Source: Dickeya zeae NCPPB 2538
GTDB taxonomy: Bacteria > Pseudomonadota > Gammaproteobacteria > Enterobacterales > Enterobacteriaceae
Length of the DNA: 32,810 nt
NCBI RefSeq assembly: GCF_000406165.1
Contig: NZ_CM001977.1
Location: 1,807,037-1,839,846, forward strand
Direction: 5' to 3'
The notes beneath the pieces are model-generated. The model was not told the DNA's origin. It made no database searches and worked only from the letters and a program-made list of their open reading frames with translations. The translations under genes and the position numbers were made by a program. Below, in pieces: positions 15,986 through 24,990 of this stretch; within the stretch, counting starts at the first letter, position 1; each line of letters opens with the position of its first letter.

Positions 15986-17533
15986 TTAACGGAATACGTG
16001 TAATGCCTGTTCCAGTCGGCGTGCCTGTTGTTTTAACTGATCAGACGCCTGTGCGCAGGCATTGACCTGAGACGCATTCTTCTGGGTTATCTGTTCCAGT
16101 TCTTCCACCGCACGGCCGATTTCAGACAGCCCAACCGTTTGTTCTTTGGTCGAATCCGCAATATGCGCAATCAGCTGGCTGACGCTATTTACTCGGGTGA
16201 CGATGTTCTGCGTACTGTTGCCTGCGTCCCGCACATGGGTGGAACCGGTGCGAACCTGTGCCACACTGGATTCGATCAACTGCTTAATCTCATTGGCTGC
16301 ACTGGCGCTGCGCTGTGCCAGATTACGCACTTCGCCAGCTACCACGGCAAACCCTTTCCCTTGTTCGCCAGCGCGCGCGGCCTCCACGGCGGCGTTCAGT
16401 GCCAGGATATTGGTCTGGAAGGCGATGTTATCGATGATGGAGGTAATACCGGCGATTTTCTCCGAACTGGCGACAATGCTGTCCATGGTTTTTTCCATCT
16501 CGCCAATGACCCGACCGCCGCTGATGGCGGCATCACAGGCGGTGGAGGCCTGTTGACTGGCTTCGCTGGTGGTCGTGGTGTTGGTCTGCACTGTGGTATT
16601 GATCTCGTTCATGGCAGCGGCGGTTTGCTGCACATTCGCCGCGGTACGTTCGGCGTGGTCACTCATGTCCTCACTGCCGTGGGCCAGCTCGTCGCTGGCG
16701 GAACGGATGTTCAGCACCTGCGTGCTGATGTCATCCACCAGCCAGCGAAACATCAACCCCAGTTGTCCGATAGCACGCTGGATGGTGCCAATTTCATCGC
16801 CGCGACTACCATAATCGAGAGTGGTGACGTTGCCAGTGGCGATATCCAGTGCCTGTTGTTTGACCATTTCAATCGGTTTGATTAACTGCCACTCCAGTAA
16901 GCCGTCCAGCAGTAGCATCATGCCGGTCATAAACGCACTGGTAATATAAAAATCGGAGTCAAAATCGCCATGAAGTGCCCAGGACGCGATGTAGCTTATC
17001 AACGTCGTCAACGTGATAATCCCGCGCAAGCGCCAGCGCATTGACATCAGTTTCAGACGTGAAAACACCCCGGTCAGACCGGTGCGAAACAGTACCCCTT
17101 TTTGTAATTTCAGGTTCTTACCCTGATCGCTACGCATGGTTTGATACAGTTTTTCCGCCGCGTCCACATCCTGACGGGAAGGTTGGGTACGCACGGACAT
17201 ATATCCGGTCGTGCGTCCCTGGCGCACAATCGGAACGGCGTTGGCACGTACCCAGTAGTGATCGCCGTTTTTGCGGCGGTTCTTGACCAGTGCTGTCCAG
17301 GGTTCTTGCTGCTTGAGTGTTTGCCACATGTCGCGAAAGGCTTCGACCGGCATATCCGGGTGACGAACGAAATTATGCGGTTGCCCATCAATTTCATCAG
17401 GCTCAAAACCACTGACCTCAATAAACGCATCGTTGGCATAAACAATATGGCTATTCACGTCGGTGACCGACATGAGCGTGGCATCCTTGTCAAAAACATA
17501 TTCCCTTTGTGTGACTGGCTGGTTGTTGCGCAT
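15986..17533 (-). CDS. aer: Aerotaxis receptor Aer
   Basis: A 515-residue energy-taxis receptor. The N-terminal PAS domain (residues 1-130) keeps the Aer FAD-site sequence (QPHNFVRHPDMPVEAFRDMW, VKNRRKNGDHYWVRANAVP). A short hydrophobic anchor at about 170-220 dips into the membrane without a periplasmic domain, followed by HAMP (about 215-265) and a signalling domain whose hairpin tip reads AFQTNILALNAAVEAARAGE. No C-terminal NWETF is present, as in E. coli Aer. It senses redox state and steers cells to oxygen through CheW/CheA. GAGGA lies 9 nt before the ATG. Single gene with its own terminator; the companion chemotaxis genes are elsewhere. Confidence 0.93.
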   Translation of the reverse strand: MRNNQPVTQREYVFDKDATLMSVTDVNSHIVYANDAFIEVSGFEPDEIDGQPHNFVRHPDMPVEAFRDMWQTLKQQEPWTALVKNRRKNGDHYWVRANAVPIVRQGRTTGYMSVRTQPSRQDVDAAEKLYQTMRSDQGKNLKLQKGVLFRTGLTGVFSRLKLMSMRWRLRGIITLTTLISYIASWALHGDFDSDFYITSAFMTGMMLLLDGLLEWQLIKPIEMVKQQALDIATGNVTTLDYGSRGDEIGTIQRAIGQLGLMFRWLVDDISTQVLNIRSASDELAHGSEDMSDHAERTAANVQQTAAAMNEINTTVQTNTTTTSEASQQASTACDAAISGGRVIGEMEKTMDSIVASSEKIAGITSIIDNIAFQTNILALNAAVEAARAGEQGKGFAVVAGEVRNLAQRSASAANEIKQLIESSVAQVRTGSTHVRDAGNSTQNIVTRVNSVSQLIAHIADSTKEQTVGLSEIGRAVEELEQITQKNASQVNACAQASDQLKQQARRLEQALHVFR

Positions 17534-18006
17534 TTCAGGTCCTCGTGAAAATTATTTTTAGTTTGGACTTCAGGGTCTGTCGCATAGAAAAGTGTATAGC
17601 CGCGATGCTTCAGCGTGCAGGTGCGCTGGTTCTATTATCCCGTCTTCCCTGACGTATTCCTGTTCGAAGGGCGTCGTGCGTATCAATGCTGACGCCCCGC
17701 TATTTAGTTATTTGAATACCCGTAGCGTAGTCTGTGATTTTTTTACCTATAGTTCGCTTTTTAATGAAAAGCTGACGATATATGCCCCTCTCTGTGTATA
17801 AACAGCCAATCGCAAACGTGGTTAACGATTATGTAACCTAACAATAACAGGCATGTACATGAGATCTGATCCGATATCATTTTAAATTTAGCATTTGTCT
17901 GGCAAATTTCATTTTTCGCCGGAAATAATGATGCGCTATCGCAAGGTTGTGATGAAAAATAAAGTGGGGTAACGGTTATCAACGGTGTTGAGATAGTAAA
18001 AGGTTG

Positions 18007-18034
18007 TGATAGCAAAAAAAGAAAAACGCTATCA
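18007..18034. promoter_or_regulatory. Inverted repeat around an A-tract
   Basis: TGATAGC (18007-18013) and GCTATCA (18028-18034) form a perfect 7-bp inverted repeat with a 14-nt A-rich spacer. The left arm overlaps the second AAGGTTGTGAT copy. This could bind a dimeric regulator of the lyase gene about 225 nt downstream; there is no T-tract, so it is not a typical terminator. Confidence 0.4.
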
Positions 18035-18216
18035 TTTCGGTCTGGTCCTGGCGTATTTACGCGTGCTAATCAGCGCTGGCGTAAGTGGTTCAATGGTATG
18101 ACCGACTGCCGTGTTGTCACGAAGAATTAAGAGATACCGCCACAGGATATGTCTATGATGGCTGGCGCGTCTGACTGCAAGTCAAGGCCAAGTCGACTTA
18201 TACGGCACAGACGTTA

Positions 18217-18242
18217 TTACTCAGCAAAATTACTCAGCAAAT
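18217..18242. repeat. 13-bp tandem repeat in the lyase gene leader
   Basis: TTACTCAGCAAAA (18217-18229) is followed at once by TTACTCAGCAAAT (18230-18242), 12 of 13 identical. It ends 4 nt before the AAGGA ribosome site of the lyase-like gene. Confidence 0.9.
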
Positions 18243-18257
18243 TAGAAGGATCTCACT

Positions 18258-19490
18258 ATGCTGTTCATCTCTCTGCATCATTTCTCGTGTTCATTGTGTT
18301 GGCGGTGTAACCGGATAACCCGGCCTCTTCGTTACCTGTTGGCGCTGTTGCTCATGTCGAGTGTTATGTCGGTGCAGGCGGTAACGACGTTCGCTCATCC
18401 CGGCCTGCTGCATACTCAGGCGGACTTCGATCGCATCAAAACGCAACTGGCAAATGATGCCGAACCCTGGAAAAGTGGTTGGAATAAACTTATCAGCAAT
18501 AATCATGCATCTCTGAACTGGAAGGCTAATCCGGTTGAGATTGTCTACCGTGGCGCAAACAGCGAAGGGGCGGAGAATTACGGGCGGTTGTATAACGATG
18601 CTGCAGCGGCCTACGCGCTGGCGTTGCGCTGGAAATTGAGCGGTGATAGCGCCTATGCCGACAAAGCGATAGACATTCTGAATGCCTGGTCGTCCGTGTT
18701 GAAGGATATTCGTGGCACCAGTGATCGCTATCTGGCCGCCGGGATTTACGGTTATGAGCTGGCGAATGCGGCTGAACTGATGCGTGATTATCCAGGCTGG
18801 AAACAGGCTGATTTTAGTCGTTTTAAGGCCATGATGTTGAATGTGTTCTATCCGCTCTGTCACGATTTTCTGGTTCGACATAACAATGCTCGTATCGATC
18901 ATTATTGGTCGAATTGGGATCTGGCGCAGTTGAACACGGTTCTGGCCATCGGGGTGCTTGCCGATAATCGTGATATTTACAGCGAAGCCATCAATTATTT
19001 CAAAACAGGCAGTGGCAATGGCGCCATTAATCATCTGGTCTGGATGCTGTATCCGCAGGTTAACATGGGGCAGATGCAGGAAAGTGGCCGCGATCAGGGC
19101 CATGCCACGTTGGCGGTAGGATTGGCGGGATCGCTGGCGCAAATGGCCTGGAATCAGGGCGATGATCTGTTCGGTTACGATGATAACCGGCTGCTGAAAG
19201 GCGTAGAGTACGTTGCCGCTTATAATTTGGGTCAGGACGTGCCTTACACCACCTACACGAACAGCGATGTTACCCAAACGGAGATCGCCGCGGGCGGGCG
19301 CGGTACGTTGCGACCTATCTGGGAACTGCTTTATAACCACTATGTCGTGCTGAAAAAGCTGGATGCGCCTTATACCAAAGCGTTTGCCGAAAAAGTGCGT
19401 GCTGAAGGCGGTGGTGGCAACTACGGGCCGAACAGTGGGGGATACGATCACCTGGGATACGGTACCCTGATGTTCACGCTGGCTCAGTAA
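18258..19490 (+). CDS. Exported alginate-lyase-superfamily protein
   Basis: A 410-residue protein with a long basic N-region and a membrane-targeting stretch (YLLALLLMSSVMSVQA), probably cut near residue 41. AAGGA lies 8 nt before the ATG. The mature part looks like the all-helical (alpha/alpha) alginate lyase domain: FAHPGLLHTQADFDRIKTQL at the start, AAAAYALALRWKLSGDSAYADKAIDILNAW, HNNARIDHYWSNWDLAQLNTVLAIG and GQMQESGRDQGHATLAVGLAG. The Asn/His/Tyr/Arg residues in the last two segments are candidates for a lyase active site. The substrate may be alginate, glucuronan or another uronic-acid polymer; family PL38 is a possible home but was not tested. Secretion to the periplasm or outside fits a plant-associated lifestyle. 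No transporter or kdg gene adjoins it. Confidence 0.82.
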   Translation: MLFISLHHFSCSLCWRCNRITRPLRYLLALLLMSSVMSVQAVTTFAHPGLLHTQADFDRIKTQLANDAEPWKSGWNKLISNNHASLNWKANPVEIVYRGANSEGAENYGRLYNDAAAAYALALRWKLSGDSAYADKAIDILNAWSSVLKDIRGTSDRYLAAGIYGYELANAAELMRDYPGWKQADFSRFKAMMLNVFYPLCHDFLVRHNNARIDHYWSNWDLAQLNTVLAIGVLADNRDIYSEAINYFKTGSGNGAINHLVWMLYPQVNMGQMQESGRDQGHATLAVGLAGSLAQMAWNQGDDLFGYDDNRLLKGVEYVAAYNLGQDVPYTTYTNSDVTQTEIAAGGRGTLRPIWELLYNHYVVLKKLDAPYTKAFAEKVRAEGGGGNYGPNSGGYDHLGYGTLMFTLAQ

Positions 19491-19505
19491 ATCGGCATGC
19501 TTATG

Positions 19506-19551
19506 AAAACGGCCCGCATACTCTGACAATATCAGCTATGCAGGCCGTTTT
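19506..19551 (+). terminator. Terminator after the lyase-like gene, possibly bidirectional
   Basis: AAAACGGCC (19506-19514) pairs with GGCCGTTTT (19543-19551), extended inside by GCAT/ATGC. The plus strand continues as TTAATC after four T; the minus strand also has TTTTCAT. It can end the lyase gene and, about 90 nt past its stop, the receptor gene on the other strand. Confidence 0.8.
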
Positions 19552-19641
19552 TAATCATCTATCTCGTTGTTTAGCATCAACGGGTGTCATGCATTATTGC
19601 AGAGGCATAGGATCGTGGATGCTATACATTGACGGTGTCGG

Positions 19642-21333
19642 TCAGAATGTCTCCCAGTTACCCGTATCGTGGTAGGCTCCGGCGGTGGCGGCTTTGCCAG
19701 GAAGCGTTAATGGCGACGGTGTTTTACCGGATGTGCTGATGACTGGCCGTTTTTTTCCGCTGTCCTGGACGGGCGTTGCATGAAGCCGGAACAGCGACAC
19801 CGCATGGTTAAGGTGGTCGCTTTGCTCTTCCAGCGATACGGCTGCATTAGCGGATTGTTCTACCAGTACCGCGTTCTGCTGTGTGACACGATCCATCTCG
19901 CTGACGGCCTGACTGACCTGATCGATGCCACGACTTTGCTCTTCCGATGCGCAAGAGATTTCTCCCATGATATCGGTGACGCGTGAGACGGCTTTTACCA
20001 GCTCGCCCATGGTTTCCCCAGCTGACGTTACCAGCACCGAGCCTTCGTGTACCCGATTAACGGAGTCCTCGATGAGCCCTTTGATTTCGTGGGCCGCTTC
20101 GGCGCTGCGCTTTGCCAGATTCCGCACTTCACCGGCGACCACGGCAAAGCCGCGACCCTGTTCCCCTGCGCGTGCGGCTTCTACCGCCGCGTTGAGCGCC
20201 AGAATATTGGTCTGAAAGGCGATGCTGTCGATAAGCGCGGTAATATCATTTATCTTCTGCGAACTGCCGCTGATTTGTTTCATCGTACTGACCACGTTAT
20301 CCACCACCTGCAACCCTTTGTGAGCGGTATCAGACGCGTCACGCGCCAGCTGAGAGGCATGACGGGCGTTGTCGGCGTTCTGTTTAACGGTGGCGGTTAA
20401 CTGCTCCATGCTGGCGGCGGTTTCTACCAGCGATGCTGACTGCTGTTCGGTACGTGAGGACAGGTCGCTATTGCCACCGGCAATTTCACTGGCGCTGCGA
20501 TAAATTTCATCTGCGCTGGTACGCACTTTCCCGACCGTATCGGTCAGCGACTGTTGCATATGGCGGACACTCTCTGCCAACTGGCCAATTTCATTCTTCG
20601 CCTCAATGTGCAGAGACTGTGTCAGGTCACCGGTGGCGATGTGGTGCAGGTGTGTTATTACCCGGAGTAATGGTTGCAACAGGACGCGGCGAATATAGAC
20701 CCAGGCACTGCTGGTGGCGAAAATCAGGATCAACACACAAACGGCTATCACGATGATACTGTAGTCATAATTTTGGTTGCTATCGGTCACCGCGCTGTCA
20801 TTCAAGGCATCGTTTTGACGGAAATAGGCATCAAAGGAATTCTGGAAGGCGTCCTGCATTTTTTGTGTCGGCAGTGCCTGAATGGTTTTGACGTCCTGCG
20901 TTTTGATCAAATCGACGATTTGCTGTAATACGCGACGCAGTGCCTGATAATGGGTGTCGATGTCTTTCGCCAGTGCGGCGTCCTGTACCGGGAGTAACGG
21001 AATTTGAGCGTAGGCGGCGAAATGTTTGTCTGCCTGAGCCAGCGACTGATTGGCGACATCAATCAGCTCGGCCGATTTTCCGGCGCTGGGGATATTGTTG
21101 GTTTCCATAATCATCCGCGCGATGGCGCGGTTCATGGTATTGCGTGTCTGGATCAAGGCTATCCAGGATGAATTCAACTCACTGCTCTGTTTACGCAGGG
21201 TTTGTGAGACGACGAAGTTATTGCGATCACTCTTCATGGCGCCAAAGAAAAAACCGTAACTGACCAACTGCAATAGACTTAATGCCAGTAGTAATGAAAA
21301 AAGTCCGGTGACAATTTTTATATTTCTGAACAT
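19642..21333 (-). CDS. Methyl-accepting chemotaxis protein, Tsr-like
   Basis: A 563-residue transmembrane receptor. TM1 (about 6-30), a four-helix periplasmic ligand domain, TM2 (about 190-212), HAMP, and a signalling domain with SRTEQQSASLVETAASMEQL methylation helices and the AFQTNILALNAAVEAARAGEQGRG tip. The ligand helix reads QTRNTMNRAIAR, keeping the Arg-Asn-Arg-Arg pattern used by Tsr to hold the amino-acid carboxylate, so serine or another amino acid is a likely ligand (inference). It ends in NWETF, the CheR/CheB docking tail. The start at 21333 is chosen over 21384 because MFRNIKIVTGLF is the standard receptor N-terminus and a sigma-28-like promoter ends about 40 nt upstream, inside the longer frame. 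Confidence 0.92.
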   Translation of the reverse strand: MFRNIKIVTGLFSLLLALSLLQLVSYGFFFGAMKSDRNNFVVSQTLRKQSSELNSSWIALIQTRNTMNRAIARMIMETNNIPSAGKSAELIDVANQSLAQADKHFAAYAQIPLLPVQDAALAKDIDTHYQALRRVLQQIVDLIKTQDVKTIQALPTQKMQDAFQNSFDAYFRQNDALNDSAVTDSNQNYDYSIIVIAVCVLILIFATSSAWVYIRRVLLQPLLRVITHLHHIATGDLTQSLHIEAKNEIGQLAESVRHMQQSLTDTVGKVRTSADEIYRSASEIAGGNSDLSSRTEQQSASLVETAASMEQLTATVKQNADNARHASQLARDASDTAHKGLQVVDNVVSTMKQISGSSQKINDITALIDSIAFQTNILALNAAVEAARAGEQGRGFAVVAGEVRNLAKRSAEAAHEIKGLIEDSVNRVHEGSVLVTSAGETMGELVKAVSRVTDIMGEISCASEEQSRGIDQVSQAVSEMDRVTQQNAVLVEQSANAAVSLEEQSDHLNHAVSLFRLHATPVQDSGKKRPVISTSGKTPSPLTLPGKAATAGAYHDTGNWETF

Positions 21334-21374
21334 GGTTTGCTCTCGGTGATGGAATAATGACGTCGGTAAAAAAG

Positions 21375-21402
21375 CCATCGGCAAGAAAAAGTGATAACTT
21401 TA
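21375..21402 (-). promoter_or_regulatory. Sigma-28 (FliA)-like promoter of the receptor gene
   Basis: On the minus strand TAAAGTTA (21402-21395), a 12-nt spacer, then GCCGATGG (21382-21375). The FliA consensus is TAAAGTTT-N11-GCCGATAA, so seven and six of eight bases match with a spacer one longer. Transcription would begin near 21368, leaving a leader of about 35 nt. Confidence 0.65.
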
Positions 21403-21631
21403 AAAAAAACGTGATTATCGTCACAGGAAATACTTATGACACAGCTTGTCGTTATTACAGCGGAATAAGCAGGATGATCATCCGGATAATATTATTTTTA
21501 TAGTTTTTCATTATTCGCACGTTGGCAAATGGGGTTACTGATTATGGCAAGGTCGATAATCGCAAAGTAATGGCAATGGCAAAGTAAATGATGACGAGGT
21601 GAATCGACATCAGGCTAAAATATTAGGGCTA

Positions 21632-23446
21632 TTATGTCGGGGCTACATAGCGGCGTTTTGCCCGATACATGGCGCTATCCGCTTTGCGGATCAGTTCATT
21701 GGCGTTAAGCGGCGCGTCCTCTTGCAAAATGGCATGCCCTACGCTGGCAGAGAGCGTAATCGTCTGATGGCGAATGGTGACCGGTTTTTCAATCTTCGCT
21801 TTCAGTTTCTGGGTGATGCTACGAATTTCGCTGGCCAGATTCTGCTGTTCATGAATAACCATCAGAAATTCATCTCCCGCCAGCCGGCCGATGAAATCGT
21901 AAGAGCGGGTATTCTGGCGTAGCAGGCGGGCAAAAGTTTTGATGACCCGATCGCCAAAATCATGCCCAAAATGGTCGTTATAGTGTTTGAAGTTATTGAT
22001 ATCAAAAAATAGCAGGGCCAGCGCTCCACGCCGTTTCTTGCCCGCCAGCCGTTGCAGGTAACTGATGACGGCACGGCGGTTGGGCAGGCCGGTCAGGTGG
22101 TCGTGATTGGCTTCAAACGATAGCCGATCGCGCAGCACCGTCAGGTAGGTGATATCGGTGGAGAGGATATAGGTGCCGAGCTCCGGCGATTCGGCGGGTA
22201 CCAGTTCGGTATGCAATGTGACGCGTTGGCCGTCAGGCATGCCCACTTCATGTTCAAAAGACGCCGGGTGTTGTTTCTGGCGGGATTCTTCCAGTCGTGG
22301 CAGCAGCAACGCCAGTTCCTTCGGGCGAAAGATGTCATGGATATCACGTTGATACAGGTTGTCATGTTCATGACCGATTAACCTGCGCAGGTGGCGATTG
22401 GCAAAAACCAGCACGTTATCCGGATTGATGCAGGAAATCATCGCCGGAATATGGTCGGTGATGTCCTGAATGAATTGATGGCTTTGGTACAGTTCAGCGG
22501 TGCGTTGTTCTACCCGGGTTTCCAGTTCCTGGCTCAGGTCGCGTAATCGCTGTTCCGAGGCTTTCTGCGTGCTAAGGTCGGTCAGCGCCAGTAACACGCC
22601 GAATTTGCTGCCGTCGGGATTACTGAGTACCGAAAGAGAGACCTGTGCCCACAGTTCGCTGCCGTCTGCGCGGAGGTAGCGGCGCTGCTTTGTGCTTTCC
22701 CGCACATCGCTGTTCATCAGCAGTTCGTGATCGGCGATTAATGCAGGCATATCTGCCGGGTGGACGATTTTTTCCACCGGCAGCGCCAGTAACGTTTGTT
22801 CGTCGTAGCCCAGCATGTCACAAAACGCGGGATTGACCTTTATCGGCCGTTTATCCGCGGCTACCAGCGCCAGACCAATGGCCGCGCTGGAAAACATCTG
22901 CTGGTTAATGTAATCCGCGTGGTGCAACCTTTCCTGCGCTATCGCTTCACGCGCCTGCATTTCTACTTTATGCAACACGGTTTGCACGATGCAGGCCAAA
23001 TCGCTCAAATGCTGCACTTCCTCGTCGCTAAAGGTGCGGGGCTGGTGGTGATACAGGCACAGCGCGCCCAGTGGCGTACCGAGTGAGGAGAGCAGTGGGT
23101 AGCTGGCGTGAAAACGAATCGGGTCCGCGCCGGTGACCAGCGGATTATTCACAAAGCGTGAATCCAGCAGGGTGTCCGGAACGATCAGCGGTGCGTTGGC
23201 GCTGACGGTATGAGCGCAGAAGGAAAATTCGATAGCCAGTTCCTGACGCGGAAAATTCTCTTTTGTCAGAAACCACTGGCGCTCGCTGTTAACCAGTGAA
23301 ATTACCACGCTCTGCACCTGGAAAAAGGTGCGGGTGATGCGTGCTAGGCGCGGGAGCTCATCAGCGGGCTGGGTGTCGAAAATATTCAGCATGCGCGCGA
23401 GAATGTCTTGCTGCTCTTCGCTACAACGATGGCATGGGGACGTCAT
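21632..23446 (-). CDS. Diguanylate cyclase with GAF-PAS-PAS-GGDEF domains
   Basis: A 604-residue soluble protein without membrane segments. GAF at about residues 25-165 (ending GALCLYHHQPRTFSDEEVQHL), PAS1 about 180-295, a short coiled linker (SEQRLRDLSQELETRVEQRTAEL), PAS2 about 323-440, and a GGDEF domain from about 440. The active loop reads AGDEF (523-527), one change from GGDEF at a position where Ala occurs in active enzymes. The product-inhibition site RSYD (514-517) lies five residues before it, as in feedback-controlled cyclases. It should make cyclic di-GMP under control of a small ligand or redox signal. No EAL domain. AAGG lies near the ATG. It sits behind the receptor in the same direction with a 298-nt gap. 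Confidence 0.9.
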   Translation of the reverse strand: MTSPCHRCSEEQQDILARMLNIFDTQPADELPRLARITRTFFQVQSVVISLVNSERQWFLTKENFPRQELAIEFSFCAHTVSANAPLIVPDTLLDSRFVNNPLVTGADPIRFHASYPLLSSLGTPLGALCLYHHQPRTFSDEEVQHLSDLACIVQTVLHKVEMQAREAIAQERLHHADYINQQMFSSAAIGLALVAADKRPIKVNPAFCDMLGYDEQTLLALPVEKIVHPADMPALIADHELLMNSDVRESTKQRRYLRADGSELWAQVSLSVLSNPDGSKFGVLLALTDLSTQKASEQRLRDLSQELETRVEQRTAELYQSHQFIQDITDHIPAMISCINPDNVLVFANRHLRRLIGHEHDNLYQRDIHDIFRPKELALLLPRLEESRQKQHPASFEHEVGMPDGQRVTLHTELVPAESPELGTYILSTDITYLTVLRDRLSFEANHDHLTGLPNRRAVISYLQRLAGKKRRGALALLFFDINNFKHYNDHFGHDFGDRVIKTFARLLRQNTRSYDFIGRLAGDEFLMVIHEQQNLASEIRSITQKLKAKIEKPVTIRHQTITLSASVGHAILQEDAPLNANELIRKADSAMYRAKRRYVAPT

Positions 23447-23668
23447 GACGAAACCTTATAATACCTGGTGATAATGGCTGTCAGCTCTGCGAAGGGCAGA
23501 GTGCAGCGGATGTCGCCATCCCACAATTGGCCTGAGCACTTTTCCGCTATGATTCAAGAATAGTTATCGGTAGGGACACACCACAACATGACTTTTTTTA
23601 AGGAAATGTGCAGTGCGTCACCCTATGGAGTGAAATCCGGTCCGTTTTGTCACAGACAGGTTCGTGGT

Positions 23669-24973
23669 TTATTGACCTTGCCGATAGACGCATTGACCGT
23701 GAACATAAGTCGCGCTGATGTTTCGGTCATCACCTTGCATCATCAGGGCGAACAGCCGTGAGTCCAGCGAGGTGGCTTGTTGCTGGCGTAGTTGTTGCAG
23801 TGGTGTTGCAGCCCAGTTCAGCACCACGAAGTCGGCGTCTTTGTCCGGCAGAAAATTACCCAGTCTGTCATCCAGCGACAGCGCTGCCGCACTCCCCAGC
23901 GTGGCCTGATAGAAGCCTTCGCGTGCCGAGAGTTTTTCGCCTTGCAACTGCTGCACTTTATAACCGTCGCTGAGGGTTTGCAGTAACGACAGGCTGGTAC
24001 CTGCGCCAACATCGGTACCGATGCCCACACGAACCCCGGCGGCTTTTAACGGATGCAGCCGGAATAGCCCGCTGCCTAAAAACAAATTGGAGCTGGGACA
24101 AAACGCCACGGCGGACTGACTATGCGTTAGCGTGTGAATTTCATCCGGGTGCAGGTGAATAGCATGGGCAAACACCGAGCGGCGTCCGGTTAACCCGTGG
24201 TGATGGTAGACATCGAGGTAGTGTTGTTGCTCGGGAAACAGCGACTTGACCCAGGCGATTTCGTCCGTGTTTTCACACAGATGAGTGTGCAAATACACAT
24301 CCGGATATTCCCGCAGTAACCGGCCAGCCAGCGCCAGTTGTTCCGGGGTAGAGGTGGCAGCAAAGCGCGGCGTGACCGCATAGCGCAATCGCCCACGGCG
24401 GTGCCATTTTTCAATCAGCGCCTTGCTCTCGTCATAGCTCTGCCGGGCGGTGTCACACAGCTCGTCCGGTGCATGGCGGTCCATCATGACTTTACCGGCA
24501 ATCAGGCACATGTTTTTGTCTTCGGCGGCGCTAAACAGCGCATCAACCGACTGGGGATGGACGGTCGCAAAGACCAGCGCACTGGTGGTGCCGTGCCGTA
24601 ACAGCTCCTGAATAAAGAATACCGCTCGTTCCTGGGCGTAATCCTCATCAGCGAACTTGGACTCGGTAGGGAAGGTGTAGGTATTAAGCCACGACAGCAG
24701 TTGCTCACCGTAACAGGCGATCATTTCCGTCTGGGGAAAGTGGATATGGGTGTCGATAAATCCCGGCATCAGTAATTGACCGCGATAATCAATGACCGTC
24801 ATGGCCTGACGATCAGCCTCGGTAAGGCAGTCATACGGCACGGCGTCCTGAATACGGCCGTTACGCACCACTAACACGCCGTCTTCGATAAAGCGTGTGG
24901 CGTCGGGGTGATGCAATGGGTCATCGACAAAGTGTAGCAGACTGGCGCGGTAGGCCAGAGTGGCGTCCATCAT
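23669..24973 (-). CDS. guaD: Guanine deaminase GuaD
   Basis: A 434-residue amidohydrolase that converts guanine to xanthine with release of ammonia. The zinc-binding and catalytic motifs are in order: PGFIDTHIHFPQ (about 69-80), the guanine-deaminase motif VDRHAP-like MMDRHAPDEL (163-172), HTHLCE (about 230-235), FAHAIHL, and the late GIGTDVGAGTSLS. The length is typical. ATG at 24973 follows GGGAGA by 6 nt; a second ATG directly after it is also possible. The 5' leader contains a large nested hairpin just upstream of the ribosome site. No purine transporter or xanthine dehydrogenase gene adjoins it. Confidence 0.94.
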   Translation of the reverse strand: MMDATLAYRASLLHFVDDPLHHPDATRFIEDGVLVVRNGRIQDAVPYDCLTEADRQAMTVIDYRGQLLMPGFIDTHIHFPQTEMIACYGEQLLSWLNTYTFPTESKFADEDYAQERAVFFIQELLRHGTTSALVFATVHPQSVDALFSAAEDKNMCLIAGKVMMDRHAPDELCDTARQSYDESKALIEKWHRRGRLRYAVTPRFAATSTPEQLALAGRLLREYPDVYLHTHLCENTDEIAWVKSLFPEQQHYLDVYHHHGLTGRRSVFAHAIHLHPDEIHTLTHSQSAVAFCPSSNLFLGSGLFRLHPLKAAGVRVGIGTDVGAGTSLSLLQTLSDGYKVQQLQGEKLSAREGFYQATLGSAAALSLDDRLGNFLPDKDADFVVLNWAATPLQQLRQQQATSLDSRLFALMMQGDDRNISATYVHGQCVYRQGQ

Positions 24974-24990
24974 GGGTATCTCCCTGCTGT

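Larger units (their letters stand above)
17534..18257. other. Long intergenic region between aer and the lyase-like gene
   Basis: A 724-nt AT-rich stretch with no supported gene. It contains AAGGTTGTGAT twice (17943-17953 and 18000-18010), a related GGTGTTGAGATAG between them, an inverted repeat TGATAGC/GCTATCA around an A-tract (18007-18034), and a 13-bp tandem repeat just before the lyase gene (18217-18242). These point to a complex regulatory region; no KdgR or CRP box was identified with confidence. Confidence 0.6.

Noticed and set aside
18291..19529. A 412-codon open frame on the minus strand covering the lyase-like gene
   Set aside because: It is the complement of a well-supported gene with a signal peptide and family motifs, has no ribosome site, and its product is low-complexity and His/Ile/Arg-rich. 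Long antisense frames are common in this base composition.
23485..23501. Hairpin CTCTGC/GCAGAG past guaD as its terminator
   Set aside because: It is 6 bp with no T-tract on the minus strand and lies about 170 nt past the stop.
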